Below the pieces are notes generated by a model, which was not told the origin of the DNA, made no database searches, and was given only the letters and a program-made list of their open reading frames with translations. A stretch of DNA of 64,000 bases from Chloridium humicola (taxonomy: Eukaryota; Ascomycota; Sordariomycetes; Chaetosphaeriales; Chaetosphaeriaceae): positions 124,001 through 188,000 of the forward strand of contig JAPDFF010000026.1 of NCBI GenBank assembly GCA_027569505.1, read 5' to 3'. Positions 50,939 through 63,748 of this stretch are shown piece after piece (position 1 is the stretch's first letter; every line of letters begins with the position of its first letter). A program made the position numbers and the translations under genes.

Positions 50939-52644
50939 ATGAGGATCGCTGCCTCAACAGTGCTGCTCGGGGCTGCTTCGGCGGCCTCGTTCCAGCAGCA
51001 GGCCCAGCATGTGCTCTCGGGCGGCTTCGACCGCGCCCAGGACGCCATGAAGCCCATCACCGACTCCTTCGCCGATGCCGGGAGCTTCGAGGAGGCCTTC
51101 AAGGGCATGACCGCAGAGGCGAAGGCCCTCTGGGACGAGATCAAGCTGCTCGTCCCCGAGAGCGCGTTTAAGCACCCTTCGTGGTTCAGCAAGCCGAAGC
51201 CGCATCGCAAGCGCAACGACTGGGATCATGTCGTCAAGGGTGCCGATGTCCAGAAGCTGTGGGTACAGGATGCCAACGGCGAGAGCCACCGCCAGGTTGG
51301 CGGCCCGCTCGAGGACTTCAATCTCCGCGTCAAGTCCGTCGACCCATCCAAGCTTGGCGTCGACTCGGTCAAGCAGTACAGCGGCTATCTTGACGACGAG
51401 GCCAACGACAAGCATCTGTTCTACTGTGAGTCCCGATCATTGCCTGTTTCCAGTATAACGAGCGCTAATCTGTATTTCCAGGGTTCTTTGAGTCTCGTAA
51501 CGACCCCAAGAACGACCCCGTGGTCCTGTGGCTGAACGGCGGCCCCGGCTGCTCGTCTCTCACTGGCCTCTTCCTTGAGCTCGGCCCTTCGTCGATCGAC
51601 AAGAAGCTCAAGATTGTCAACAACGAGTTCAGCTGGAACAACAACGCCAGCGTCATCTTCCTCGACCAGCCCGTCAACGTCGGATACTCGTACTCCGGTT
51701 CTTCCGTCAGCAACACCGTTGCTGCTGGCAAGGATGTCTACGCTCTCTTGTCTCTCTTCTTCCACCAGTTCCCCGAGTACGCCAAGCAAGACTTCCACAT
51801 TGCTGGCGAGTCCTACGCTGGCCACTACATTCCCGTCTTTGCCTCGGAGATCCTGTCCCATAAGAACCGGAACATCAATCTCAAGTCGGTTTTGATCGGA
51901 AACGGCCTGACCGATGGCCTTACTCAGTACGAGTACTACCGCCCCATGGCCTGCGGTGAGGGCGGCTACCCCGCTGTCCTCAGCGAGTCTGAGTGCCGCA
52001 GTATGGACAACGCCCTGCCCAGGTGCAAGTCCCTGATCCAGAACTGCTACGACAGCGGTAGCGTCTGGAGCTGCGTGCCTGCATCGATCTACTGTAATAA
52101 TGCTATGATTGGTCCTTACCAGCGCACCGGCCAGAATGTCTATGACATCCGCGGCAAGTGCGAGGACAGCAGCAACCTTTGCTACAGCGGTCTCGGTTAC
52201 ATCAGCGACTACCTGAACCAGAAGTCGGTCATGGATGCTCTCGGCGCTGAGGTCTCGAGCTACGACAGCTGCAACTTTGATATCAACCGCAACTTCCTGT
52301 TCCAGGGCGACTGGATGCAGCCGTTCCACCGCCTGGTACCCAAGCTTCTCGAGCAGATTCCCGTCCTCATCTATGCTGGCGACGCCGACTACATCTGCAA
52401 CTGGCTCGGCAACCAGGCATGGACTGAGGCGCTCGAGTGGCCCGGCAAGAAGGGCTTCAACCAGGCTAAGATCAAGGACCTGAAGCTCGATAACGCCGAC
52501 AAGGAGTACGGCAAGGTGAAGGCCTCTGGCAACTTTACCTTCATGCAGGTCTACCAGGCCGGCCACATGGTTCCCATGGACCAGCCCGAGAACTCGCTCG
52601 ACTTCCTGAACAGGTGGCTGGGTGGTGAGTGGTTTGGCCACTAA
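50939..52644 (+). CDS. PRC1: Vacuolar carboxypeptidase Y (serine carboxypeptidase, S10 family)
   Basis: Model: 50939-51425 and 51482-52644; 549 aa. A signal peptide (MRIAASTVLLGAASAAS) is followed by a propeptide of about 120 residues ending near the VKQYSGYLDDE motif. The catalytic triad fits Ser273 (GESYAGHYIP), Asp463 (IYAGDADYICNW) and His524 (YQAGHMVPMDQP). The substrate-binding motif LWLNGGPGCSSLTGLF is intact, and Cys residues are plentiful (CRSMDNALPRC, CYDSGSVWSC) as needed for the family disulfides. It removes C-terminal residues from peptides in the vacuole after activation by proteinase A. The 56-nt intron splits a Trp codon (donor GTGAGT). C-ending codons dominate, consistent with high expression. 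The start lies just after a CT-rich leader. Confidence 0.95.
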
Positions 52645-53919
52645 TCGATTAACAGGGTAGAGAGGGTAGGGTTGTACATCGGGCATGATGGTATTTAGCG
52701 AGCACTTTGCCCATTCGTTTCAATTGTTGGCTAGTGGGAGCTCGAGTTGGGTGTGACAGAGCATTTGTGTACTCGAAGGGCTGTTTGCATTGCATCGTCG
52801 CTTTCCTTTTGGTAGCATGGAATTTCATTGATTATCTCAAGTCTCTGTCGAAATCTTTGCCCAGCTGTAAATGTGACATCTGCTGTAGGCTGGGCTCAAG
52901 CCACTGACTGGGTCTTATCCAACCCCTCGACGTAGGGCGGTTTGGACAATACCTATGTTCCCGCTGCCCCAGTTTTCCATACGAAACTTGGGAGTCTTAA
53001 CATAAAGACATCGCACCCAACAAGATACCGCAACTCATCAGCCAGGTTACCACTCAGGGTATGGACTCTGCAAGAGGGAGGGAACACGTCTCTTGTACTC
53101 ATACAGCACCCAACAAGATACCGCAACTCATCAGCCAGGTTACCACTCAGGGTATGGACTCTGCAAGAGGGAGGGAACACGTCTCTTGTACTCATACAGC
53201 ACCCAAATCCATCTACCTATATATACAAATCACCGCCCCTCTCTTTCCTTGCCATCTCTTGATACCAGATAAAACAAGAGAAGACCAGTCCCGGACCGGT
53301 ACACCTATACGCCATCACAGATCCATCCATCCATCCATCGTCCTTCAAATGACATTGTGCAAAAACACCCGCCTTCGACATCAAACACAACTCTAAGCGA
53401 GCGAACAAGCGGCCGAGTGCCAAGTCTAGGTAACTCATCCATCGTGATGTCTCCGTCGTTTTATCATCTCTCGCCCCGTCATTTTTGGGGGCTCGTGTCT
53501 CCTATGCAGTGGACAAAAGGATATTGCCCAGCGCCCTCGGTCGGCCAAACCGAATCCCACGGGAATTACATCCTTGTTCCACCGTCGTGCTCGTCCCCAC
53601 CACACCATTCGACATCGTGATAACCGGCGCGGGTTTGAGTGCTCGAAAGGCTCAGTCTTCCACAGGGGCAGAGCAGATCGACCTCAAGATCGAACTCAGC
53701 TGTACGGAAAATATATCTTTCCCGAATGAGGAACCGGCCTCAAATCGACGGGTTCGCCATCCCCTTCCCCATCCCGCTCAGCGCCGCCTTTGCTCGCCCA
53801 TCCTCTCGACACGGCTCTTCTGCCTCCGTTGCATAGCTGAACCAACGCCGCGTGATCATTCCGCCCCATCATCAGAGGGAAAACCGGCGATCATCAATAG
53901 CGTCGACAGCAGCTGGTCT
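52645..53919. other. Convergent 3' intergenic region carboxypeptidase Y / cAMP phosphodiesterase
   Basis: 1.28 kb between two stop codons. It contains a perfect 93-bp tandem duplication (53013-53198) and a short (ATCC)n run at 53321-53339. No gene with protein-like composition is seen. Confidence 0.5.
53013..53205 (+). repeat. Perfect 93-bp tandem duplication
   Basis: Copy 1 is 53013-53105 and copy 2 is 53106-53198, identical at every base I compared. The first seven bases of a third copy follow. Each copy starts GCACCCAACAAGATACCGCA and ends CTTGTACTCATACA. The period is a multiple of three, so a frame stays open through it, but no gene context supports coding. Confidence 0.95.
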
Positions 53920-56778
53920 CTACCCAGCCGTGTCGGCAGCCTGCATCGGGGGACTCGAGCTCTTGTGCTTCCTGAACAGGCTATGCAAGCCATTGATCCT
54001 GAACCGGCTCGGTTTCTTCTTCAACTGCCGGGCGGATTGATCAGCAGGCTCCAGAGCGCCACCGTTCCTCTTCCCGCCGTGCCCGTTGGTCATCGGGGCG
54101 TGGCCGTTTTGCATGGGTGGCGGCGGCGGTGGCGGGTCGTGGTGCTGCTCTTCGTCGAGTGCCAGGGGCGGGGGGAAGGTGTCGATTCTGAGGTTGGTTT
54201 GGCTCTTGGTGGCGGATTCTGGGATGGTGGTTGTTGATTCGGCGGGGTGGAGGTGCACTGTCGGGATGCTGTGTGGCCGCTCGAACGAGTCGCGGCTGAC
54301 AATGCTGGTTCCTTGCGTGCTCGGGGACAAGGGCATCTTGCCGGTGGTCGCGCTCGTCGCTTGCGAAGCCCAATCTCCGCTGTTTGGTGCGGAGCTCCCG
54401 TCGGTCGTCTGGCTGCATCGGTGCCGAGAGTGGCGATGTCCGTGGCTGCCATGCGTGTGGAAGGTGTCGTGGTGGCCGTAGTCGTTCGCAGGGAAGCTGG
54501 TGACGATGTCGTTCACCAACCGTCCGTTAGCGGCCCGCTTAGGGCTTTCCTGTGGCTTCTGGAACGACTCGGTCTGCTGCATTGTGTTGTCCGGGGCCGC
54601 GTCGGGTTCGACGACCTTTGGCACGGTTCCTACTGCCCCCTTCGCAGGATGCGCTTCCGTCGCGGGGTCCGGGGGGGTGGTGAAGTTCAGGGACTTGGGA
54701 GAGAGCTTTGTCGCCGTCTCCCGCTGCGCTGCTGGGGAGGTTGACTGCCGCTCGTGTTCTTCCCGAATGATTCTTTCAAACAGATCCTGGTTTAGCAGGA
54801 GCTCGTCCACACAGTACTGCATGGCGGGTAAAATATCTGCAACGCCCTGGAAGAGCGGAAGAGCAAACAGGGTCATGAACTTCAGCTGAGACGTCGACAG
54901 TGACAAGGTATCCTTCTTCGGCTCTGACATCAGGGACGTGGGGATTTCAAGCTCGCCCTCCATGGTGGCTTGCCGGGAAAACTCGTCGGACAGGATGTGC
55001 ATCCACTGGGTGGCTGTATCATGGCGTCGTGTCTGTTGAAGATGCGTTAGGGGTTGCAGTCAGATATAGAATTCCGACAATTGTAACTTACCACGTTGCT
55101 AATATCGGCACACTTGATGAGCAGTGCGCATGCAAGAGCCCTGTGCTCGTTCCTGACAGACTCAGCCCAGGCATCCGCGCTGTTGTTCGCACGAAGTTTG
55201 CCCTGGAGATCCGCCAGCTTCTTCATGTAGTCAAAATGCAGACCCATATCAGTGGAGAGGATGGAGCTGATCATGAGGTTGCGCATCTTGCTGTCGCAGA
55301 AAGCCGAGGGCCAGTATCTCCGGAGAATTTGCGAGTACGCAGCGCAGTGGAAGGATTCGAGAACGGAGCGGTCGTTGTACAGCTGGGCGAGTGGCGCATT
55401 GAGTGTTATCAGAAAGCCATTATTGACTCCAGGATGTCCGACGTCATGGCCAATCGCCGTGATGAGGAGTGTCAGAGCCTCAAACGGCTGCAGAAGCTCC
55501 GCGATTGGCGACTTCGGATCAGAAGGCGTTCTCAACCCGGTCGTGGAGAAGTAGGGGGGCAGCGAGCCAATGCAGACGAGGAAGTGGAAGGTCGCCTGCA
55601 GGACATCGACCACGTGGCGGAAGTTGTGATATGGGACAAATGTGTTGTAGGCCGCTCGACAGGCAAGAAGGAAGCGGTGAAGCTGGTCTAAGTGAGGCGG
55701 TCAGTGATCAAGTAAGAGAATCAATCGTGAAGAGTAATTGACATACCTGTGGGTATCCGCCATGGTTCCAACTCTGGCATGGACAAGGCATGCTTAAACA
55801 TGACCAAGGCCGCCACAATAAGTTCGTCGTCGGTGAAATCGTGGGCACAGAAATGCCACTGACCCACTGCCGATGTGATCTCGGCCTGCTTCTCGGCGGA
55901 AATCGACAGCTTGATGCTAGCAAGTACGTCCTCAGTCTCGCTCCCTATGCGGCAAATCCAACTCATGAGCTTTGACACCATGGCCTCCCGCAAGTATGCG
56001 AACGGCTTCTCCTCGCCGATGCCAACCCAGGAACGCTTCCGCCCTCGGCGGAGCTCGATCAAGGCCTTCTGATCCCGGGCGGCGTCCAAATGGGCGCGGT
56101 AGGCCAGGACCTCGAGGTTGGAGATGCACTTGGCGTTCATTGGGCTCGCCATGACATCTGTCGCGCCCAGGTCGAGACACTTTTTCAGCATCCTCTTGTT
56201 GGTTGCCTGGCGACCCTGGGATGAGCGGTCCCCAACGGCGACTTGGTTCCCTGCTTCGTTCGCACCATAGTCGTCGCCATATGGACCGCCGATAATGGGG
56301 ACCGTGACGACGAGCTTGGCCACATTCCGAACATAGGACTCAGAGATTACTCTCCGCAACAACGACAATCCGTACAGCTCCTCCTCTTCACGGCCGAGCA
56401 GCGACAGTGGCGAGGGCGGCCTCGAGAGGGATTCCTCGGGGATGTCGTCCTGGTATGGGGTATCAATAAGGAAGAGAGTTGGCTTGAGGGCGACCATGGA
56501 CTTTTCTTGAAGGCTGAGCCATTGAGTCAGGCTCGAGCTGCCGGTGTTGCACAGGTGGACTGGATTTGACAATCAGCACATCGATCCAGCCCTGCTGCGG
56601 TGGGTAAGAACAAAATACCTTCACCAAAGACCTCCAGGAGCAGCCTGATATTCTCGGCAAGGTGCCCCGATTCTTCCAGGGGGACATCCCGATCGCTGTG
56701 TTGGTCGCCCCGTCTGAGATACCGGTCTCGCGCCACCGACCGGTCGACATAGATAACATTACATGAGACAGTCTCCAT
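53920..56778 (-). CDS. PDE2: High-affinity 3',5'-cyclic-AMP phosphodiesterase
   Basis: Model, minus strand: 56619-56778, 55747-56559, 55092-55687, 53920-55032; 893 aa. The class I PDE catalytic domain spans about 300-600. Metal-binding His/Asp motifs are HNFRH (from 345), GHDVGHPG (His405, Asp406) and KCADISN (about 517). It hydrolyses cAMP to AMP and so limits PKA signalling. The C-terminal 290 residues are disordered, His/Ser/Pro-rich, with a basic end (KKKPSRFRINGLHS). The N-terminal 54-230 does not belong to the catalytic domain and reads like a degenerate receiver domain (see findings): TLFLIDTPYQDD, KLVVTVPIIG, CLDLGATDVMASPMNAKCIS. Introns are 59, 59 and 59 nt with ACTGACC and CTAACG branch sites. 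The start METVSCNVIYVD is the first Met. It is convergent with carboxypeptidase Y. Confidence 0.92.
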
Positions 56779-59700
56779 GATGGGCCAGACAAGCGACCAG
56801 TCTTGCGACCAGGTGCGCTTCCGCCACGGGTATTATGTGTTGGAAAGTCCAGACAGGGTCTGGGGGGCGGCGGCTACGCTCGCGAACGGATTCGATGTCA
56901 GCACCGCGCAAGCCGAGTGTCAGACGGCGCGTCGGCTCCGAATGCGTGGCTCTAGGTTTGTTTCGGGGACAGAGGAGATGCAGTTTGCTCTCAGTCCCGA
57001 GGCGCTGCAGGTTTTCGTTCGTCTTCGGGCCCGCGATTCGGGCTTCGTATGCGCTAGGCCGGGGAATGCGCCAGTCGCGAAGTGGACTTCGAAGAAGAGG
57101 CGTCTGGGAACAGGGCAGGATCGTCTGTCTTCACCAGGTTAGGCATTGGGCGCATAGAGCAATGGTTTGGTTGCCGGTAGGAGTTGGATGTGTGGGAGAG
57201 CGCTGGAGAATGGGAGTGTGTGAAAAGCAGAGGGCCGGGCCGACGCACTGTCAGAAGATTTGGGAGAGAAGAGAGGCGCGGGCCCATGCAAGCCGTGCGA
57301 CTGGCAACGGTCCAGTGTCTGGGTTGTGTGGACCGAGTCGTCGTGTGGATTTGGCTAAGAGAAGGCGGGTGGAGACGAGAGACGAGGAGGGTTGGAGAAG
57401 GGGGAGGGAAGGCCGAAGGAACTTAGGAAACAAAAGAGGGACGAACTGGGATGGGGCAGGCAGAATGACGTTGTCCTGGCTGTCTCTCTCTGGGTTGATG
57501 AAAGACGGTCGTGGATTTGGGTGATGGAATCAGGACGCCTCAGTTTGCTCAGCTCGTTGTTCCTCGATAAGAAAGAGGCCACGGCAGATCCACGGTCTTG
57601 CCTGTTCTGGGCGCGCTCGAACCCATGGGGCGAATTCGCGATCTCAGGCCCTGGACGAGGGCGAGGGCGAATGCGAATGGCCAATTGATGACCCAGATGG
57701 AGAATCCTCAGGCTGCAGTCTCCGCGATGGCTTGGTCTTGGTTTTGATAAAGGACGATGATACCCAGACAGGGACGTGGCCCCCCAGAAACGCAGAAATG
57801 GTGCCAGTGGTTTGGGGATGGGCACACTCACGGCACTGTGTCGGAATGGCAGACAAGACGGGTTCAGGTTGGACAAGATGGAGGGACGAATGGGTGGAAT
57901 GAATGGACTGCCTTTTGCCTGGGGCCTGGCCTGAAGCCTGGGGGGTGGGGGACGCTGAGGCGCTGGAACATGGAAGCAGGCATGGAAGGCACACGCATCG
58001 GGGGAGGGACGGAGCATGTGGGTGCGCGTGGGTGCGTGCCCCCCTCCTTCATGTGGCGGGAGCCAGTCAGAGCGGGCGGCTGGGGTGGGGCGGATGCGCG
58101 AACGGGAAAGGTGCAATCTCAGGGAGCGCCGAGGCGGATGTTCATTGGTCCATCGAAGCGCCCCCTGGCCTTCTTTCTGTCTTCTCGAAAACCCGTCGAA
58201 TACGCTACTGCACGCTGAAAACCCTCGACTCGCCCGTGCCCAGACCCTCCCGCAGCGCGAAGGAATGAGCTGCAGGCCAAGGGCCGACCACACAGTGCCG
58301 AATGCTGCCCACAAAAAAACCAAAAACCAATAAAACCGCTGCGCTGCTGCGAATGACCGGCAGGCACGTCTGCTGATGCCGCTTGGACCCTTCATTCCCA
58401 CGAGGTTCGCTTCTTGTCGTTCAGAAATTGCGCCCACATCAAACAGATTTCAGGGCAATGGAGCGATGATCGCGAACCTAAACTGCATCCATTCTGACCC
58501 CAGAAATGGAACCGGCTGAGCGGGGCCATCTTGCTCAGAGAGCATTGGGATGGAGACTGCCCATGGAGAACCACCCGGGCAACCGCCGTCATCGGCCACC
58601 CGCAACAGCTCAACCCGAGATGCAGCAGACACAGCATGAGTTATTGGGAGCACAAACTGCAGCTTCTCGACCATGTTGATGGCACGGACGCGCAAAAACA
58701 GTCCCTGACTGGCATGGCGACCCAGCAACAACAAACGTGGATCGTCAAACCTCCCGGGTCCCGAGCAGCGTCCCTGATCTGCAACGTCGTCACCCAGCAT
58801 CGCTTCCGCCGAACCCTCCACAACAAACAGCCCCTGTGACCTTGTCAAGCTTGTCGGTCCCGGCCCAGGATGCCGTCTGCTGTCGGCAATTTGACAGCAC
58901 GCCAGCGTCATCGTTCAGGCAGATGACAGCTCCCCACAAGGCGTGGCCGCCGAGTGCTACGGATGGCACGGCCGGCGATGCTCCGAAATCGAAACCAAAC
59001 TCCAGCTCCCCGCGAGCTTGGCCAACCACGCCAACCCCACGCCCCCCAGCCTCTCGCAGCTTTCGACCTTCTCGAAGCAGGCAAAGCAGGCGAACGCGAT
59101 CCGGCACTAGCGCCAAGAGCCGCTTCAATTTCCGCGACCCGGCCAGCAAGCAACGAATCGCCGAACCGCCCCCGCCCGCCCCTGCATCGGCCTCTTCTTG
59201 AAACGGTTTCCACACCCCAGCTGGACAATGGGAACATGGGAACATGCCGCGCTGTTTTTCTTTGTCCTCCCTCGTCATGCATCAGCAGCGCAACGAGGGC
59301 ACAAATTGCATCATGCTCGAGGTGTTTTGGCCGTGCCGTTCCCTGCAGCTGCATCTGCAGCCTCTCCGCCCTCCCCGTCCCTCCAATGGCATTGCTGTGT
59401 GTTCGGAGGAGCTCAAGCTTCAGCTCAAGCCGGGCTGTGGCTCAGATCCCACAATCTGCCTGTGGCCTGTCAAGGAGCAAGGGTTGAATCGATCGCAGGG
59501 GGCACGGCTTGACCTGGGACCCCCGGGGAAGACACACTCTGGTTGACTTGTTGCCTTTTCCCTCCTCATTGTTGTTGTATGTACCTCGGCCCAGGGGCAG
59601 TGAGTGGCTTGTTGAGAGGGGCCGCCGGATCCTGCTCCGTCGGCCGCTGCCATGTGCCGACTTCTTTCATCCCGTACCCCGGCTCTGTTCCGGGACTCAT

Positions 59701-60973
59701 GTGGTTGTAACCGGCACGGTGGCCGGAGTCTCGAGCTGCCCTTGACGCCCTTCTCCCAACACCTGCATTCTCTCCAACAGCATGGCTGGCAGTACCACCA
59801 GTTTGAGACCTACATATGTGCTGGTAACATGCTGCATCTCCCCTTCCACCACGCTGCCAAATCCAACTCCAAATCCAACTCAGCGGTAAGTCCATTTGAA
59901 CGCCAAACAACAACGTACAGATAAAACATCTCAGCATGTCCCCCCTTTCATCACACCTCCCAGCCTGTGTCCTCCCCCCCCCCTTCCCCAGAGAACCCGA
60001 AACCCGTTTCCCCCAAACACACCAAACCACACCACACCCCCACGGGCCACACGGCCAACAAGCTCCAAACCGGACACTCATTCCCCATGGGGAGGGCTAT
60101 AAATACCACCACCCAACTCTCCAAACTGTTTCAGCCCTGTTGGTTTGGTCCGGCTCTTGTCGTATCACAAACCAACCGGAACCACAAACAGGGGGGTTTG
60201 TTAGTGGGCATGGAACTTGGGGGGGGGACACTGGATTGCAGCAGACATTAATTACCTTAGTGCGGGAAGGTATCATCACCATTTCGGGAGGCAGCCCTCC
60301 GCGGGAAAGATTTGGGGATGGTTGGTTCGGCAATCGGAGGGGGAGGGGGAGGTGAGGGAACTTGGAAATGAAACCCTAGTGTGGTATGTACTCGGAATTT
60401 CGGGATTGCTACTGTGAGGTTTGGGGGGAGGTTGTGTTTCGTGGGATAATTCTGAGGGCATGAGCGATGATGTTGCGCTGGGAGGTTTGTTGTCTATGCG
60501 ATGAGACAGAGAGGAAGGTGAGACATTGCTCTTCCTGAGGAAGACTCCCTTCTGCTGTTGCAGAAGAACGGGCAACGTAGAGGGATGAGCGGGAACCAGA
60601 TGAGGGCACGTCGGACGGAGCCACCATGGAGGCTACGCATTGCGCCCCATCTCGCGTCCGCCAGCGCTGCCAGCCATGATAGCATGATTAAGATAAGAAC
60701 TCGATGGCTCAGTTGAGAGGATGATGGTTACAATATCTGTACCGAACTATCGGTCCTTCCTCGGGGGCCGTAAAAAAATAGGCAGTACGCCAACTCCAGG
60801 CTGGAAGACGTTACATGTCTTCCAGTGACAATGATTCCGCATGCCTATCATCAGACGAAGTGCGAGACTCAACAAATGCCCGTCTTTGAGCGCCATTTTG
60901 AAGTGGCCCTCTTCCAGTTCCCCTGCCCTTTCTACAGCAGACAACCCCTTAGAGCTGCTTACCCACTACCACT
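56779..60973. other. Gene-free stretch of about 4.2 kb upstream of the phosphodiesterase gene
   Basis: This is the largest gene-free region in the window, between two minus-strand genes. The part at 56779-58500 is presumably the phosphodiesterase promoter and leader. Several overlapping ORFs exist on both strands, but their Arg/Pro/Ser-rich translations look like shadows of GC-rich leader. A TATA-like box at 60098-60105 hints at an unannotated plus-strand transcript. I see no tRNA, rRNA, transposon or repeat array. Confidence 0.5.
60098..60105 (+). promoter_or_regulatory. TATA-box-like element in a gene-free region
   Basis: GGCTATAAATACC contains TATAAATA, and the palindrome CCCCATGGGG lies six bases upstream (60083-60092). 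No ORF of note follows before the APC4 stop codon at 60974, so any transcript would be short or non-coding. Confidence 0.35.
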
Positions 60974-63717
60974 CTAGAAGTCGACTGGGAGAGCCCAGGT
61001 CTTGTACATCGCCTTGTCCCGTCCCAGCAGACACACCCTGGCGGGGATCTCGCCCCTGAGGTTGTTCGCCTGCTGGACCTCCATCTGGATCGGGGTAAAG
61101 CCAGAGATGTGGGAGAAGCCAAAGTATGAGCCCATTGCCTCGATGAGCTCCACTGTGGAAGGGCACTGTCCTGGTGTGTACTCTTGGTACGGTAGATGAG
61201 TAGATGAGTAGGCAATCCGTAGCAGGACCGATTTCGGCTCCTCTGGCGGGGGGTTAGTGGAAATTCTTGCGTTCATGAAGAATGGGAGAAGGGAAGGAAT
61301 ACGTACCTGTTCGGCTGCACAGGATTAACAGTGATTTGTCGTCGAGAAACTGGAATCCCACAACAACCGTGCCCTTTGGCAGTGCAATCCCACAGCTCGT
61401 GGTTATGGCCGGGGCATTGGTGTTGTTCAGAGAAACATCGGACCGCATGATGAAGACTAGTATTCGTTAACCACAAGGTCTCAGCCATGAGTCAGGAAAT
61501 GGACATACTCTTCGACTTGTCGTCTTCTGGTACAATTGCGGTGAACACGGGGACGAAATCGTTCTAGACGCGACCATTAGCGAGACACATCCCCATGGCC
61601 AAGGGCGCAAAGAACACTGACCTTCTTGTTGGGCCGGCTCATCCGGATATCGTGTTTCCAGATCTTCTGTCCGATCGAAACTTCCGTACCCTGTCCGAAC
61701 CGGACGTTTTGCTTCTCGGCCTCAGCAATACCTTTGAAGGCGCTGTTGGCTCGTGAAGTCAAATAGTTCACCAGAAAGTCAACTCGTGGTAGCACTTTCA
61801 TGTAGGGTCGCCCTGCCTCTTGTTCCTGCAATTGCCTGTCAAGCAGATCCAAAAGAGACGGACCTGGCTCTATCATCTCCTGGTCCTTGACGTAATCCTC
61901 CTTGGCAACCTCGTCAAAGTACAGCGCCAGCGGGCTGCTGACCAGGTAGTGTTGGATATAGGCCATCACTTTGGGGTGGTCCATGGTTGCTTCCTTCTCG
62001 GAGATCTCATCGCTCATCGAGGATGACGAGGTTTGTTTGTCGATTTCCAGCTTCAACCAGATTGAAAAGACACTGAAGTGCTCCAGCTCGTCCATGACCG
62101 TGGTGAGTACCCTGTGGGCAACCATCATGAGACAGGACACGATATCCAAGAGCTTGTTGATCTGGGCTTCGTTGAAGCCAATATTATCTTCGGAGTCATG
62201 GAACCGGGCAATTCCGAGCAGGCGGCTGAGAATGACGCCGCATCTTTCCAAGGCTGGGATGAAGTTTTCGTGGACCAGACCGCGGAGACTGGTCAGGCCG
62301 GAGACCACAGCCTTCTCCCAGCGTTTGTGACCCTGAAAGTGTCAATACAACCTCATAACGTCTGTCAACAACCGACAGAGAGCACTTACCCGGTCACCAA
62401 GGGTGTCCAAGAGCCACTCCTTGACGGGCTCAAAGACATGGCCCGTCACAACTGTGTGGTACAATGCCTGGACGACTGTCATGTCCCCGATCTTCTTTAG
62501 ATCATCTTGGACTCCAAGCATGAACCTCGCGGGCAATTCCCGGGTTGACTTCCACTCGCTCGCCATATGTGACTGAGTCTGCTTCAGGTACCGCAGCAAG
62601 TTCTGCAGTGTCGTCGTCTTGGACGCCAGCAAGGACAGGTTGACCGGCGATTGATGCAGAAAGTTGAGGTCCATGGGCACCAGATATAGCGCTGTCCCAT
62701 CCTCTCCCTGTGGTCGAAGCAGCAGCATATGCGTTGACGCCTCCGGCCGTGAACTGTGTCCGCATAACTGGAAGACACCGTCCCCACGCGGCGAGTATCT
62801 CAGGGTACCGATGGCAAACGAGTCGTAGATGCTGAGGTGGATGCCGCCATCAGCCGTCCCAACAATCATAACATGGACATCATCAGTGTCCTCGGCCTTG
62901 CACGTCCGGAACACCGACTCGAGTGATGCCGTTGTCGAGAACAAAAACATATCATCCCTGCCCATGTCAGTTAATCGACCCCCTCCCAGCCCAGCCTCAA
63001 TCAAAGAGCACTTACCCTGACCCCCCGGAAACAGGCAACGGACTCAGTTTGGGCAGCGCCGTCTCAACCTCCAGGAACGTCAACTCATGCGGCAAGTCAA
63101 CCGCCACATCCCCAGTTCGCTCCCCATCCAGACGTATCCTCCTCCCCTCCCCATCCATCTTTCCACCCACTTCCTTCCCCCTCCCCCGTCCCGTCACATT
63201 CCTGCCCCACGCAATAAACTCAATCCTGCCCACCCCCCCAGACCCAGACGCCGCGCCGTCACAAACCCGAATATGATGCACCGCCTTCCCACCCTCCACA
63301 CCCATCAGCCTCACCACGCCGTCACTCCACCCCGCGGCAAGAAACTGTCCTATTCCTCGTTGTTAGCACTATCTTTACTCCCAATACACCACGATCACCA
63401 CAGCCCCCCACAACTATCCCTCAACCCCCCAAATCAGAATCGGAAAAGAAAACAAGAAAACTCACCATCCCCCTTCCACCTCCCCCCCTCAACCCTCCTC
63501 CCCCTCTCCACATGCTTCGACACAAGCTGGTGATCTCCCGCACGCCAGACATGCAGCACAGAGCCTGCGTCGCCGGCTGTGGCGGTCAGGTCGAGGGCAG
63601 GGTTGACGGCGAGGAGGCATCTGCTGCTGTTGTTGTTGCTGGTGGTTGTGGTTGCGGAGGCGGGAGAGGAGAGGGCGGTGGAGTTGAAGAGGGGGAGGTC
63701 GGGGATTTTTTGGAGGG

Positions 63718-63748
<31 letters not shown>

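Noticed and set aside
51421..52686. 421-codon minus-strand ORF opposite carboxypeptidase Y
   Set aside because: Antisense shadow; the plus strand encodes a complete serine carboxypeptidase.
53061..53396. ORF through the 93-bp duplication
   Set aside because: It stays open only because the period is a multiple of three. No start context, homology or codon bias supports a gene.
57355..58437. 360-codon ORF on the minus strand in the 4.2-kb gene-free region
   Set aside because: The translation is Pro/Arg/Ser-rich without domains, and overlapping ORFs exist on the other strand. It fits GC-rich promoter or leader sequence of the phosphodiesterase gene.
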